Shown one piece after another: positions 44,453 through 54,028 of a stretch of DNA of 64,000 nt. Each line of letters begins with the position of its first letter. Within the stretch, counting starts at the first letter, position 1. The notes under the pieces were generated by a model that saw nothing but the letters and a program-made list of their open reading frames with translations, searched no databases and had not been told where the DNA came from. Source of the stretch: Candidatus Puniceispirillum sp. (GTDB lineage Bacteria; Pseudomonadota; Alphaproteobacteria; Puniceispirillales; Puniceispirillaceae); the NCBI GenBank assembly GCA_028383305.1, contig JAOEVD010000010.1, positions 1 through 64,000 of the forward strand. The letters are read 5' to 3'. The translations under genes were made by a program, and so were the position numbers.

Positions 44453-45334
44453 CTATGACGCTAGATCGGGCATTGCGCCAACCAAAAGCCCGGGATCAAT
44501 GCGCCGCCCCTGCCAATCAATTCGCCAGTCAAGATGTGGGCCGGTGGCGCGTCCGGTGGCACCAATCGTGCCAATCATACCGCCACGTTCAACCATCATG
44601 CCTGTGTCTACATCGACCCGATCAAGATGTAAAAAGCTTGAATTTACGCCAAGCCCATGGGCAATCACAACCGTCCAGCCGGAAAAATATAAATCTTTTA
44701 CCAATGTCACAACCCCGCTTGCCGGTGCGTAAACAGGCGTGCCGGTCGGGGCGGCAATATCAATGCCATAATGCGGCTGGCGCGGCTGGCCGTTTAAAAT
44801 GCGCTGGCTGCCATAGATACCTGAAATCCGCCCAAGGGCTGGCCAATCAAAACCGCGCCAAAAATCGCCAAGCGGCGCTTGGTGCTGGCGGGCGCTACGA
44901 ACCGCGTCACCATCAGATTTGATTCGCGCCAGAACGGTGGCTGGCGGCGTGACCATTGTTGATTTCAGCCCATCGATGCGCTGGATGTTATAGTCGCGTT
45001 GGCGCGGTGACAAAAGGCTGGTTTTGACGCGTCTATCTGGCGCGATAATGCGAAGCGAAACCGGTGCGTCGGAATCACGGTGAAACCCAATCACGAAAAC
45101 GCCATTTTCACCAATTTCAACTGCGTTATCATCAAGCATGATCTGATTGGCCGGATCGGTACGGGCAATAATAAGCCCGCCTTCAACTGCCTTTCCAGAC
45201 AGGATTTCGGCACCATCAATATCTAGTGCCTTTGCCGGAGCTGCAAGCGCCATCAGCAAAACCAAGACCGCTACAAGCCGGATGCGGTACAAACACAGAT
45301 AAGTGGCAATGGGGCTATGAAGTTTCATGGGCAA
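44453..45334 (-). CDS. Exported M23 family (LytM-like) metallopeptidase
   Basis: 293 residues with a signal peptide (RLVAVLVLLMALAAPAKA). The catalytic domain begins near residue 175 with HYGIDIAAPTGTPVYAP, giving the HxxxD zinc site. The second motif reads GPHLDWRIDW, so the usual HxH is HxD. That variant occurs in a group of proteobacterial M23 proteins, so it may be active or regulatory. It acts on cell-wall peptide cross-links or as an activator. The gene lies between trxB (divergent) and the epimerase. Confidence 0.84.
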   Translation of the reverse strand: MPMKLHSPIATYLCLYRIRLVAVLVLLMALAAPAKALDIDGAEILSGKAVEGGLIIARTDPANQIMLDDNAVEIGENGVFVIGFHRDSDAPVSLRIIAPDRRVKTSLLSPRQRDYNIQRIDGLKSTMVTPPATVLARIKSDGDAVRSARQHQAPLGDFWRGFDWPALGRISGIYGSQRILNGQPRQPHYGIDIAAPTGTPVYAPASGVVTLVKDLYFSGWTVVIAHGLGVNSSFLHLDRVDVDTGMMVERGGMIGTIGATGRATGPHLDWRIDWQGRRIDPGLLVGAMPDLAS

Positions 45335-45450
45335 AGGCTAACATGATGTTGTGTAAATGACACTTGAAAACACAAGCTGTTGGGTGTTATCCCCTTCACA
45401 TAGCCTGCCTTGATGAAGCCGAACGCCAAAGATGAAAGAGTAGCCAGAAA

Positions 45451-46413
45451 ATGACCGATCATGCCAGCGCAACAGCCGACGCCGCCCTTCATGAACATGT
45501 TGTTATCATCGGGGCAGGTGCCGCCGGTTTGGCCGCCGGCATTTACACTGCCCGCGCCAATCTTTCGCCAGTCATCCTTGCCGGATTGCAACCGGGTGGG
45601 CAGATGACAATTACCACCGATGTTGAAAATTACCCGGGCTTTGCCGAGGTGATTCAAGGGCCGTGGCTTATGACCGAAATGCAGTCACAGGCCGAAAATG
45701 TTGGCGCGCGTGTCATTTATGATTTGGTGACTGATCTTGATACATCGGCGCGGCCGTTCCGCATGAAACTGGATTCGGGAAAAGTGATGACCGCTGATGT
45801 GGTGATTCTTGCCACTGGCGCGCAGGCGCGCTGGCTTGGCCTTGAGTCTGAATCAGCCTTTAATGGCCGCGGCGTTTCGGCCTGTGCCACTTGCGATGGG
45901 TTTTTCTATAAAGACCGCGATGTCGCTGTTATTGGCGGTGGCAACACCGCCGTTGAAGAAGCCCTATATCTTGCCAATATTTGCCGGTCGGTGACGCTGG
46001 TTCACCGGCGTGATTCGCTTCGGGCGGAACAGATCATGCAGGATCGTTTGTTGAAAAAGGATAATATCACTGTTGAATGGAACCGTGCTGTTGCCGAAGT
46101 TCTTGGCGATAAAACAGGCGTTACCGGATTGCGTTTATCCTCGACCGGCAAAGATGATGATAAGGTGATTTCGGTTCATGGCATGTTTGTCGCGATTGGC
46201 CATGATCCGGCAACCAAGGCTTTTGCTGATGCGGTCGCACTGGATGATGAAGGCTATATCATTGCCGAGGCAGGCGGCACACGAACCTCGGTTGATGGCG
46301 TGTTTGCTGCGGGTGACTGTGTTGATAAAATCTATCGCCAAGCGGTGACGGCCGCTGGCATGGGCTGTATGGCCGCGCTTGATGCCGAACGCTGGCTTGG
46401 TGAGCAGGAATAG
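45451..46413 (+). CDS. trxB: Thioredoxin reductase
   Basis: 320-residue FAD/NADPH enzyme reducing thioredoxin. FAD site IIGAGAAGLAAGIYTA near residue 13, redox-active CATC in SACATCDGFFYKD near residue 145, NADPH site IGGGNTAVEEALYL, and the C-terminal FAD motif GVFAAGDCVD. Length is standard. It is divergent from the M23 peptidase and has its own promoter region. Confidence 0.95.
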   Translation: MTDHASATADAALHEHVVIIGAGAAGLAAGIYTARANLSPVILAGLQPGGQMTITTDVENYPGFAEVIQGPWLMTEMQSQAENVGARVIYDLVTDLDTSARPFRMKLDSGKVMTADVVILATGAQARWLGLESESAFNGRGVSACATCDGFFYKDRDVAVIGGGNTAVEEALYLANICRSVTLVHRRDSLRAEQIMQDRLLKKDNITVEWNRAVAEVLGDKTGVTGLRLSSTGKDDDKVISVHGMFVAIGHDPATKAFADAVALDDEGYIIAEAGGTRTSVDGVFAAGDCVDKIYRQAVTAAGMGCMAALDAERWLGEQE

Positions 46414-46535
46414 GCTTGCCGTTTCATCACGGCGGTTTGTCAATAATCTTGGCTTGGCAATGATCACGGTTGGGCAATGATCTTTGCGCGACAATAAATA
46501 TGGCGAAACAATAAGAGCCGGTCAGGCGTGATGGC

Positions 46536-47741
46536 CTAGGCTGGCACGGCGGCGGGTTTTGGTTCGCGGATCGCCCAATTCACCGCAAAGGCAAAAAAGC
46601 CAGCCGCAGCATTCAACCACCACATGGCTTCGTAATTGCCAAAAACATCATACCAGATGCCGCCAAGCCATGCGCCGGCAAATGATCCGATCTGATGCGA
46701 TAAAAACACCAAACCATAAAGCATGCTTAAATGCCGTGGCCCAAAAAAGGCAAGGATCAAGCCGCTTGTCAGCGGAATGGTGCCAAGCCATAAAAGCCCC
46801 ATTGCCGCCCCAAAAAACAGCGCCAGTGCCGGGCTTGCTGGCAGGCTGACAAAAGCAGCAATGATCAGCCCGCGCAAAAGATAGACAATCGCCAGGGTTT
46901 TCTTCTTTGACACGATACCGCCAAGCCAGCCGCACATAAACGCGCCAATGATGTTAAACAGCCCGATCAGCGCAAGCGACCAGCTTGCGATTTCCGCGCT
47001 CAAGCCAGCATCTTGAAGATAGGTTGGAAGATGGGTTGTGATAAAGACCAGCTGCAAACCACATACAAAAAAGCCGATTGTCAGCAGGATATAATCACGG
47101 CTGCCGGTGGCTTGTCGAAGCGCGCTTCCGGCGCTTTGGGTGATCCCTTCAAGCGGGCGCGCACCGCCAGCCGGTACTCGCATGCCAAGCGTCACCGCCA
47201 CCATTGAGGCAACAATTGCCGATAAAATCACAATCGCGAATTGCCAACCATGTTCGTTCATCATGATTTGCGCAACCGGCACCAGCGCGAATTGGCCAAA
47301 AGATCCAAAGCTGGTGACAAGCCCCATTGCCAATGAGCGTTTTTCTGGTGGTGCGGCGCGCGCAACCGCGCCAACGGCAATTGAAATGCCAGCACTGCCA
47401 AGCCCTATGCCAATCAGAATCTGTCCGAAAAAGATGCCGGATTCGGTCACGACAAAGGCCATTGATAAAAGCCCTACCGCATAGATCAAGACGCCAAAAG
47501 CCGCCACTCGCCATGCGCCAAACCGGTCGGCGGCCGCGCCGAAAAAGGGTGATGAAAGCCCCCAGATCAGATTTTGCACGGCAATGGCTAATGAAAAAAT
47601 CTGGACGCCGCCATCAAGCGCGGTTGAAATCGGCACAAGAAACAGGCCAAAAACCTGTCTGACACCAAAGGTTACCGACACCAAGGCGGCGGCGGACAAC
47701 ATGATCATGACCCAGCGAAATTGTGGTGTTGTTGATGACAT
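46536..47741 (-). CDS. MFS transporter, OFA-like
   Basis: 401-residue carrier with about twelve membrane segments. FGVRQVFGLFLVPIS in helix 1, the A-motif-like loop DRFGAWRV, and a central cytoplasmic loop near residue 200 fit the monocarboxylate/OFA group. Of several in-frame starts, the ATG at 47741 has GGGA at correct spacing. It is host-like in base usage, unlike the island MFS. The substrate is unknown. Confidence 0.84.
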   Translation of the reverse strand: MSSTTPQFRWVMIMLSAAALVSVTFGVRQVFGLFLVPISTALDGGVQIFSLAIAVQNLIWGLSSPFFGAAADRFGAWRVAAFGVLIYAVGLLSMAFVVTESGIFFGQILIGIGLGSAGISIAVGAVARAAPPEKRSLAMGLVTSFGSFGQFALVPVAQIMMNEHGWQFAIVILSAIVASMVAVTLGMRVPAGGARPLEGITQSAGSALRQATGSRDYILLTIGFFVCGLQLVFITTHLPTYLQDAGLSAEIASWSLALIGLFNIIGAFMCGWLGGIVSKKKTLAIVYLLRGLIIAAFVSLPASPALALFFGAAMGLLWLGTIPLTSGLILAFFGPRHLSMLYGLVFLSHQIGSFAGAWLGGIWYDVFGNYEAMWWLNAAAGFFAFAVNWAIREPKPAAVPA

Positions 47742-47855
47742 GGATGGCATTTCCCATAGCGTGCAAAAGGTTTGATACGCATATTTGCAATCAAACCAGA
47801 AAGACAAGCGGGATAACGCTATGCCAACAATAATTCCGATTGCGACCTAAAAAAC

Positions 47856-48353
47856 CTACACGCGATGATTTTGTTTCTCAAGCCAATCATCAAGAAGCCG
47901 AACGGCCTGAACCTGCGGGCCGCGGCCTGAATCATCAATGCGGATCAGCAGTTTCTGCCCCTGCATCAACGAGTGAAATCCGCAATCATTTAAAACCCGC
48001 GAATGAACGAAAACATCTTCGCTTAAATCTTCGGCGGTCACAAAACCAAAGCCACGGATGTCGTTAAAGAATTTGACCACGGCGCGTACCTCGCCCTCGT
48101 CAGGCTCGAATGCGGTGGGTGCTGCTGGATTGGCAGGTCGTTCAATGGTCAATAAATCTTGAATGACCTGACCATGTTTGTTGGTGGCAAGGGAAACCGA
48201 AACCTGATCACCGGTCAACAAGCGAATAAGGCCAAACCTGTCTAAGGTTGGACGGTGAAGAAAAACTTCAGCACTTTCAATTTTGGCAAAGCCATATCCC
48301 TTGCGTTCATTATACCAGACGACTTCGCCATTTTTGACTTCATTTTCTGTCAC
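47856..48353 (-). CDS. Tandem cold-shock-domain protein
   Basis: 165 residues with two cold-shock domains. The first, residues 10-70, has RNP1 motif KGYGFAKI; the second, about 95-155, has RGFGFVTA and EDVFVHSRVL. They are joined by a proline- and acid-rich linker. Such double-domain Csp proteins are common in alphaproteobacteria and bind RNA or single-stranded DNA. The GTG at 48353 follows GAGAGA and is preferred over an ATG at 48392 lacking a ribosome site. RNP motifs in both domains look intact. Confidence 0.87.
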   Translation of the reverse strand: MTENEVKNGEVVWYNERKGYGFAKIESAEVFLHRPTLDRFGLIRLLTGDQVSVSLATNKHGQVIQDLLTIERPANPAAPTAFEPDEGEVRAVVKFFNDIRGFGFVTAEDLSEDVFVHSRVLNDCGFHSLMQGQKLLIRIDDSGRGPQVQAVRLLDDWLEKQNHRV

Positions 48354-48516
48354 GTTAAATCTCTCAACCACGGCTGAACAGTCTGTTTTCAAATGATTAA
48401 AACAACAGAACAGCTTGGTAAGGGTTAACAGATACCGCTAAGGGAAAAACCATTTACGATATTCAAGGTTGCGTGATTATTGTCAGCTAGTCAGGGGTTT
48501 AGTGTCAAAACACCGT

Positions 48517-49419
48517 TTAGAAAACGCGATTCAGGATTGTTTTATTTTCAGCGATGGTTTCGGCGATCGCATGACGCCATTCGTCAAGTGATCCTGCGGC
48601 AGCGGCCTTTTTTGGAAAGATGAGGCCGCGGGTGCTGTTGATCAGCCCGCCTTCCCAGCCATGCTTGCCGCGGTTAAGCCCGCTTGTGGCTTTTTCCGCG
48701 CCAGCGCCTTGTGCGCCAAATCCGGGAATAAGAAATGGGGCATCGACAAGTGTTGCACGAAGCGCTTCGGCTTCTTCAGGCCATGTTGCCCCAGCAACGA
48801 TGCCAAGTGATGATATGCCTGATTTGCCTTTGCGCGAAGTGGCAAGCGGTGCCAGCAAGGTGGCAAGATGCTGGTAGAGCGGTTGCCCATTAACCATTTG
48901 ATCCTGAAGATCGCCAGCGCCCGGATTGCTTGTCCGGTTCAAGATGAAAAGGCCGCTTCCCGTCGCGTCGGCACGATCAAGAAACGGCGCAAGCGTGTCG
49001 ATGCCAAGCCATGGATTCACCGTCAGCGCATCACTTGGAAATGGCGCGTCATGCCCAACCCAGCCAGCGGCATAGGCGGTTGAGGTACTGCCGATATCGC
49101 CGCGTTTGGCATCCATGATAACAAGTAGGTCAGCATCAATGGCGGCGCGGCCAAGATTTTGCAAAATCTGCATGCCAGCAGGGCCTTGCTGCTCGAAAAA
49201 CGCAGCTTGCGGCTTGATTGCGGCAACATGGCCAATGGCCTGTTCAAGGCAAGCCATGGAAAAATCATTAATGGTGCGAATGGCGGCATCACTGGCGGCA
49301 CCGTCTTGCGCATCGCCGAAAATAGCCGGAATCATGCTGGCATGTGGGTCGATTCCCATGCAAAGCGGGGTGGCTGTGCGGCGGTTTGCCTCGGTTAGGC
49401 GGTCACCAAAATGGGTCAT
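48517..49419 (-). CDS. pyrF: Orotidine 5'-phosphate decarboxylase (long subfamily)
   Basis: 300-residue enzyme of the last UMP-biosynthesis step. CMGIDPH near residue 20 and the catalytic DAKRGDIGSTSTAYA near residue 105 define the family. The length and motif match the longer PyrF type rather than the 230-residue E. coli form. It is followed on the same strand, upstream, by gapR and DUF1244 genes. Confidence 0.93.
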   Translation of the reverse strand: MTHFGDRLTEANRRTATPLCMGIDPHASMIPAIFGDAQDGAASDAAIRTINDFSMACLEQAIGHVAAIKPQAAFFEQQGPAGMQILQNLGRAAIDADLLVIMDAKRGDIGSTSTAYAAGWVGHDAPFPSDALTVNPWLGIDTLAPFLDRADATGSGLFILNRTSNPGAGDLQDQMVNGQPLYQHLATLLAPLATSRKGKSGISSLGIVAGATWPEEAEALRATLVDAPFLIPGFGAQGAGAEKATSGLNRGKHGWEGGLINSTRGLIFPKKAAAAGSLDEWRHAIAETIAENKTILNRVF

Positions 49420-49461
49420 CAGATCACGCTCCGGTCTGGTTAGGGCTGGATAATGCCGTGG

Positions 49462-49713
49462 CTAGCGAAGGCCAAGCGCATCACGATATGTGTCCAAAAG
49501 CGCATCCTGTTCGCTTAGAAGATCGCGATCCATAGCCCGCAATCGCACAACTTGGCGCATGATTTTTGGTTCAAAGCCGGTGGCTTTGGCTTCGGCATAG
49601 ACATCCTTGATATCAGCCATCAGGGCGCGCTTTTCTTCTTCGAGACGTTCGATACGCTCAATATACTGGCTTAGCTGCTCGGCACCTGCGCCAGCTCCAG
49701 GAATAACGGTCAT
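49462..49713 (-). CDS. gapR: GapR family (DUF2312) DNA-binding protein
   Basis: 83-residue alphaproteobacterial nucleoid-associated protein that in Caulobacter binds overtwisted AT-rich DNA ahead of forks and helps topoisomerases. It is almost entirely helical. The core YIERIERLEEEKRALMADI leads to VYAEAKATGFEPKIMRQVVR and a C-terminal RAMDRDLLSEQDALLDTYR. It lies between DUF1244 and pyrF. Confidence 0.9.
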   Translation of the reverse strand: MTVIPGAGAGAEQLSQYIERIERLEEEKRALMADIKDVYAEAKATGFEPKIMRQVVRLRAMDRDLLSEQDALLDTYRDALGLR

Positions 49714-49722
49714 GCGATTATC

Positions 49723-50022
49723 CTAATCGTCGTGGTTATGGGTTTTTAGATATTGCGCCTTCTGTTCGGGCGTTGCCTCGGTTTGGTATTGCGCTTTCCA
49801 ATCAGCATATTCCATGCCGTAAATAAGCTTGCGGGCTTCACCGTCGGTCATTTCAATGCCTGATGTTTCCGCAGCTTGGCGATACCAGCGCGACATGCAA
49901 TTCCGGCAAAATCCGGAAAGATTCATCATATCAATATTTTGAACATCGGTACGTTCTTGCAAATGGGCAACAAGACGCCGGAATGCGGCGGCTTCAAGCT
50001 CGGTTGTAGTGGCTTTGTCCAT
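49723..50022 (-). CDS. DUF1244 family protein
   Basis: 99-residue small helical protein conserved in Proteobacteria. AFRRLVAHLQERTDVQNID leads to the invariant NLSGFCRNCMSRWY, with a CxxC, and then IYGMEYADWKAQYQ. Function is not established. The CRNC pair could bind metal. It ends nine bases before gapR, so the two are probably co-transcribed. Confidence 0.86.
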   Translation of the reverse strand: MDKATTTELEAAAFRRLVAHLQERTDVQNIDMMNLSGFCRNCMSRWYRQAAETSGIEMTDGEARKLIYGMEYADWKAQYQTEATPEQKAQYLKTHNHDD

Positions 50023-50147
50023 AATGGTTCCGCTTGTCTGTTGTGGCGTTAAATCGATATCAAACCGGCCATCACTCTAGCCCATTGCCACTAGCTGGCG
50101 CAACCTAATTGCCCATAAAGAAAGCGCTATTTCTGCCAGTGATGGGC

Positions 50148-50190
50148 GATTACTGCCTGATTTGCTGATCTTACCGGAAATCAGGTAATC
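50148..50190. repeat. Large imperfect dyad between DUF1244 and the MntR-like gene
   Basis: GATTA-ctg-CCTGATTT (50148-50163) pairs with AAATCAGG-TAATC (50178-50190): thirteen pairs with one 3-base bulge around a 14-base loop. It lacks a T run on either strand and lies between divergent genes, so an operator or structured leader is more likely than a terminator. Confidence 0.5.
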
Positions 50191-50201
50191 GATGAATCCG
50201 T

Positions 50202-50232
50202 TAAAAATTTTGGTATGGCTAAAAATTTTGGT
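50202..50232 (+). promoter_or_regulatory. Tandem TAAAAATTTTGGT repeats, candidate operator of the MntR-like gene
   Basis: The 13-base sequence TAAAAATTTTGGT occurs twice, at 50202-50214 and 50220-50232, 18 bases apart start to start, each with an AAAATTTT dyad. They lie 63 bases before the ATG of a DtxR/MntR-type regulator, a good place for autoregulation. Confidence 0.45.
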
Positions 50233-50294
50233 TTTCTTTATATTTTCATTAATTCAAAGCCAGATTGCGGCCAAAGCCGAGACAGGATCGTAAC

Positions 50295-50714
50295 ATGCCC
50301 CGCAAGGCCATTGCCGAAAGCGCTGCAAAATTTGACCGAATCAGGCGGGCGCATCAATCCGAAGTCGCCGAAGATTATGTCGAAATGATCGCCGATCTGA
50401 TTGCCGAAATTGGCGAGGCCAGAACGGTCGATCTTGCGGCGCGCTTTGGTGTGACCAGCCCAACGGTCAATGCGATCATCCAGCGGTTACAGCGTGAAGA
50501 TCTTGTTGAGACCCGCCCTTACCGTTCAATCTTTTTAACCGAAGCAGGTCAAGCGCTTGCCAAAGAAGCGCGTGACCGGCATCGCATTGTTCGCGATTTT
50601 CTGGTGGCGATTGGTGTTCCTGAAACGATTGCCGAGGAAGATGCTGAAGGGATCGAACATCATGTCAGTGCTGAAACCTTGGCGGTGTTTGCCAAAATTA
50701 CCAACCAAGACTAG
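50295..50714 (+). CDS. mntR: MntR-like (DtxR family) metal-responsive regulator
   Basis: 139-residue repressor. The winged helix-turn-helix (ARTVDLAARFGVTSPTVNAIIQRL) is followed by the wing LVETRPYRSIFLT and the metal-binding dimerisation helices RHRIVRDFLVAIGVPE and DAEGIEHHVS, with the typical His/Glu ligands of manganese sensors. It lacks the SH3-like domain of larger DtxR proteins, as MntR does. AGGA precedes the ATG at 50295. No mntH is in the window. Confidence 0.85.
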   Translation: MPRKAIAESAAKFDRIRRAHQSEVAEDYVEMIADLIAEIGEARTVDLAARFGVTSPTVNAIIQRLQREDLVETRPYRSIFLTEAGQALAKEARDRHRIVRDFLVAIGVPETIAEEDAEGIEHHVSAETLAVFAKITNQD

Positions 50715-50735
50715 CTGTCAAGATTGGCGTGCCCG

Positions 50736-52232
50736 CTATTCAATGCCTTTATGAATGTAAAGATCTCGGCTTTTATTGCGGCTGATCACAATTTTGCTTT
50801 GGCTTGGACTGCCTTGCCATTTGATTGGCGGCATGATTGGCGGCGTTGATGATCCGGACAAAACCAATAATGGCGATCCGGCGCGATGTTGCCAGTTGTG
50901 GTTGGCCTCAAAATGATTGCTCGGCACGCCATCACGATCATGAATCATGATGGTCACGTCCTGACCATGGAAATGCCAGCTTAATAGTGCGGCGGTGGCG
51001 CGGCGATCAGCGATCATGCGGCTTGCCTGATGCGCGGCAAGATGCGGCTCGATATCTTGTGCCAATGCCTGCCAGCCGCGTAACCGGCGAAGTGGATCGG
51101 ATGCTGGTGTTAAAGGGCCAAGGCTGCCTGCCATTGTGGCCAGCAACAGGCCGGTAGTCAGAATAAAATTCAGACCAACCGCACCAATGCCAAGCCATTT
51201 GCGCGGCAACAACAAAAGCGTTTTTTGAGCGCCATCACTGCCAAGCCAGCCACCAAGCCAAACCGATAGTGCCGGATAGGCGGCCATCGCCCAATTGGCA
51301 TTGGCCTCGCTTAGATAGGCTTGCAGGCTAATCAGGCCAATGATCGGCACCGCCATCCAGACAAGCCAACTAGCATGTTTTTCATTGCGTGAGGCGAACA
51401 TAATGCCAAGCATCAGGAAAAACACCAAAGGGCCAGCGACACCAGCCTGACCAATCAAAAAGATCAGGATTTGCCCTATGTCATGCGTTTGCTTGGCAAG
51501 ATTGGCATTATCGCCAAGATGCCGCATGGTCGAAAAATCATGCATCAAATTCCAGATAAGATTCGGGCTTACCGTGATCAGACAGGCGGCGATGACCAGC
51601 AAAAGATGCCGTCCTTGGATGATTGGATTTGGATGGTGACGACCCGAAGCCCAGATCAGCATGAAACCGAAAAGACCGTAAATGGCAGCATATTTGGCAA
51701 GCATGCCGACCCCAAGCGCGATTCCGGCATAAATCATCGCGCGCGCTGGCGGAATTTTTCCGCAAACCGATCCGGCAAGCGCCAGCAAGGCCAAAGCGAT
51801 TGCCAGCAAAAGCGGCGTATCGGTTGAGATCAGAAAACTGCCAAGCCCGACAGCAGGAAGGCTGATCCAGATCAGCGCGGTCAGGCGGCCAGCGCGGGGC
51901 CCATAAAGCCATGATGCGGTTTGCCAAAGCACCAATGCGGTTACAAGTTGCAACCAACAGGCCGGAAGCCGAACCGCCATGGCGCTATGGCCAAACGCCC
52001 AATGCGCCGCGCCAATGATCCAGGCAATCAGTGGCGGTTTGGTGAAATAGCCAAAATCAGGACTTTGGCTCCAAAGCCAATATTGGGCTTCATCAACCCC
52101 CAGCTCAAGCGGGCTGATTGCCACCGCTGCGGTGCGAAGCAAAGTCAGCCCAAGCAGAACCAGCAGAACAAGGCGGTTCGAATCAAAGGCGATAGGCGGC
52201 TTTATATTGGTCTGTTGGCGATTGGCCTTCAT
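50736..52232 (-). CDS. GT39/ArnT-like lipid-linked glycosyltransferase
   Basis: 498-residue membrane protein with about ten segments. The catalytic luminal loop near residue 45 carries DEAQYWLWS followed by FGYFTKPPLIAW, the ArnT/dolichyl-phosphate-mannose transferase pattern with an aspartate-glutamate pair. It would transfer a sugar from a polyprenyl carrier to an envelope acceptor in the periplasm. Donor and acceptor are unknown. It converges on mntR and is divergent from mutA. Confidence 0.84.
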   Translation of the reverse strand: MKANRQQTNIKPPIAFDSNRLVLLVLLGLTLLRTAAVAISPLELGVDEAQYWLWSQSPDFGYFTKPPLIAWIIGAAHWAFGHSAMAVRLPACWLQLVTALVLWQTASWLYGPRAGRLTALIWISLPAVGLGSFLISTDTPLLLAIALALLALAGSVCGKIPPARAMIYAGIALGVGMLAKYAAIYGLFGFMLIWASGRHHPNPIIQGRHLLLVIAACLITVSPNLIWNLMHDFSTMRHLGDNANLAKQTHDIGQILIFLIGQAGVAGPLVFFLMLGIMFASRNEKHASWLVWMAVPIIGLISLQAYLSEANANWAMAAYPALSVWLGGWLGSDGAQKTLLLLPRKWLGIGAVGLNFILTTGLLLATMAGSLGPLTPASDPLRRLRGWQALAQDIEPHLAAHQASRMIADRRATAALLSWHFHGQDVTIMIHDRDGVPSNHFEANHNWQHRAGSPLLVLSGSSTPPIMPPIKWQGSPSQSKIVISRNKSRDLYIHKGIE

Positions 52233-52300
52233 GCAGTTTCCTTGATTTGCGGTGGCAGCGCTGCTAATTTCAGCACGACTATAGAGAAAAAAGGTCTATC

Positions 52301-54028
52301 ATGTCATCTACCCAAAGTAAGTTTCCGTCTGCAAGCCGTGAAGATTGGCATGCGCTGGTCAGTGCCGCCCTGAAAGGTGGCGACCCGCAAAGCCTTGATT
52401 GGTTGGATGAGGATGGGCTTGCAATCAAGGCTCTATATGACATTGCCTCTTATGCGGCGGCGTCACCTGATGCGTGTGCCATTACCCGCCTGCCGGTGAA
52501 TCCGGCAAACCATATCGCGCATGGATGGGATATTTGCCAACCAGTCATGGCCAACGGGTCAGCAAAGGATGTTAACCGGCTGATTCTTGATGAATTACAG
52601 GATGGGGTTGGCACGATCTGGCTTCAAGGCCTGCAAACCACCGATTTGGCGGGTCATTTACCAGCAATGATGCAGGATGTCGTTTTTGCGGCAGCAGGCA
52701 TTCATCTCGATGCTGGCAATGATGTCATGGTGCAGATTGCGGCCTTTGCCGGTTTTGCCAAAAAGGCCGATACCAATCTGGCGGCGTCGCGCTTTCATGC
52801 CAATATCGATCCGTTTGCCCCAGCAGCAGATGCTGATCTTCTGGCAAGCGCGCTTGCCTATTTCATGTCGGCAGATGCTGGTGATGTGCCGCCCGATATG
52901 TTTCGCGCCCAAGGATGGCAATGGCATAATCAGGGCATGACCGCGGTTCAGGAGCTTGCCTATATTTTGGCGTCACTGACCGAGATTTTGCGCCAAGGCA
53001 TAGCCAGAAATATTGATACGGCACATTTGGCAAAGCATATGTCAGCATCGCTTGCGCTGCCGGCGGATTTATTTGAGAGCATCGCGAAATGTCGTGCTTT
53101 GCGGCGTGGCTGGGGCGCGATTGTCAGCGCGCTTGGTCTTGATCCCGACGCGCATCGTTTATGCATTCATGGGGCGGTATCAATCCGCATGTTTTCAACG
53201 GTCGATAGCGAGGTCAATATGCTTCGCACGACAACAGCACTTCTTGGCGGGGCGATTGGTGGGGCTGACCAATTATCGGCGCATGCGCATAATTGTTTGA
53301 CGGGTGATGATTTTCTGGGTCGCCGTTTGGCGCGCATGCAACAGCATCTTCTGATTGATGAAAGCGGGCTATCGCGCAGCCTTGATCCGGCAGGTGGGGC
53401 AGGTTTCATCGAGGATCGCACTGACCAGCTTGGCCTTGCGGCTTGGTCGGCCTTTCAACAAATTGAGGCAGATGGCGGCGCGATCGCGGCGCATCAGACC
53501 GGCCAATTTACCGCGATGGCGCGCCGCGCTGCAAGCCAGCGTTATGCAAGGCTTGCTGCTGGTGATCTAACGCTTGTCGGGGTGAATTTACAGCCCGATA
53601 GCCGTGCCTTTGACACGGTTCTGCCCTATTGGCAGATGATCCCGCGTCCGGCAGCGGCGGTTGAGATGGTGCGCCATGCCGCGGCGCAAAGCCCGCCGCG
53701 TATTCTGATTTTGCAGCAGCAGGCTGATCCGGTGCCGCAGCTTGCCAAATTGCGCGGGCTTTTTGCAATTGGCGGCATGCAGCCGGTGCATATACGGCTT
53801 GATGGCACAAATGCTGATGCCGTTGATCTTGCGCGGCCTGATCTGGTAATCTTGCTTGATGGTGACTTTGGCTCGCTTGATGAGGCAATGCAAACGGCGC
53901 TTTCGGGTCTGCTGGATGCTGGCCGGGCAATGACTGGTGATTCATTGCTTGGTGATGCAGCACCACTTGAAAAGCTGGCCAGCCTTGTCGGGTTATCGCT
54001 TGACTCGTTTCGCAAAGGAGATGCGTAA
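52301..54028 (+). CDS. mutA: Methylmalonyl-CoA mutase small subunit
   Basis: 575-residue non-catalytic partner of MutB. The barrel half has [14 protein letters not shown] and the [23 protein letters not shown] stretch of the mutase family. Its C-terminal cobalamin-like domain ([19 protein letters not shown]) lacks the DxHxxG histidine loop, as expected for the small subunit. The stop and the mutB start share a base (TAATG), giving equimolar production. Confidence 0.9.
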   Translation: MSSTQSKFPSASREDWHALVSAALKGGDPQSLDWLDEDGLAIKALYDIASYAAASPDACAITRLPVNPANHIAHGWDICQPVMANGSAKDVNRLILDELQDGVGTIWLQGLQTTDLAGHLPAMMQDVVFAAAGIHLDAGNDVMVQIAAFAGFAKKADTNLAASRFHANIDPFAPAADADLLASALAYFMSADAGDVPPDMFRAQGWQWHNQGMTAVQELAYILASLTEILRQGIARNIDTAHLAKHMSASLALPADLFESIAKCRALRRGWGAIVSALGLDPDAHRLCIHGAVSIRMFSTVDSEVNMLRTTTALLGGAIGGADQLSAHAHNCLTGDDFLGRRLARMQQHLLIDESGLSRSLDPAGGAGFIEDRTDQLGLAAWSAFQQIEADGGAIAAHQTGQFTAMARRAASQRYARLAAGDLTLVGVNLQPDSRAFDTVLPYWQMIPRPAAAVEMVRHAAAQSPPRILILQQQADPVPQLAKLRGLFAIGGMQPVHIRLDGTNADAVDLARPDLVILLDGDFGSLDEAMQTALSGLLDAGRAMTGDSLLGDAAPLEKLASLVGLSLDSFRKGDA

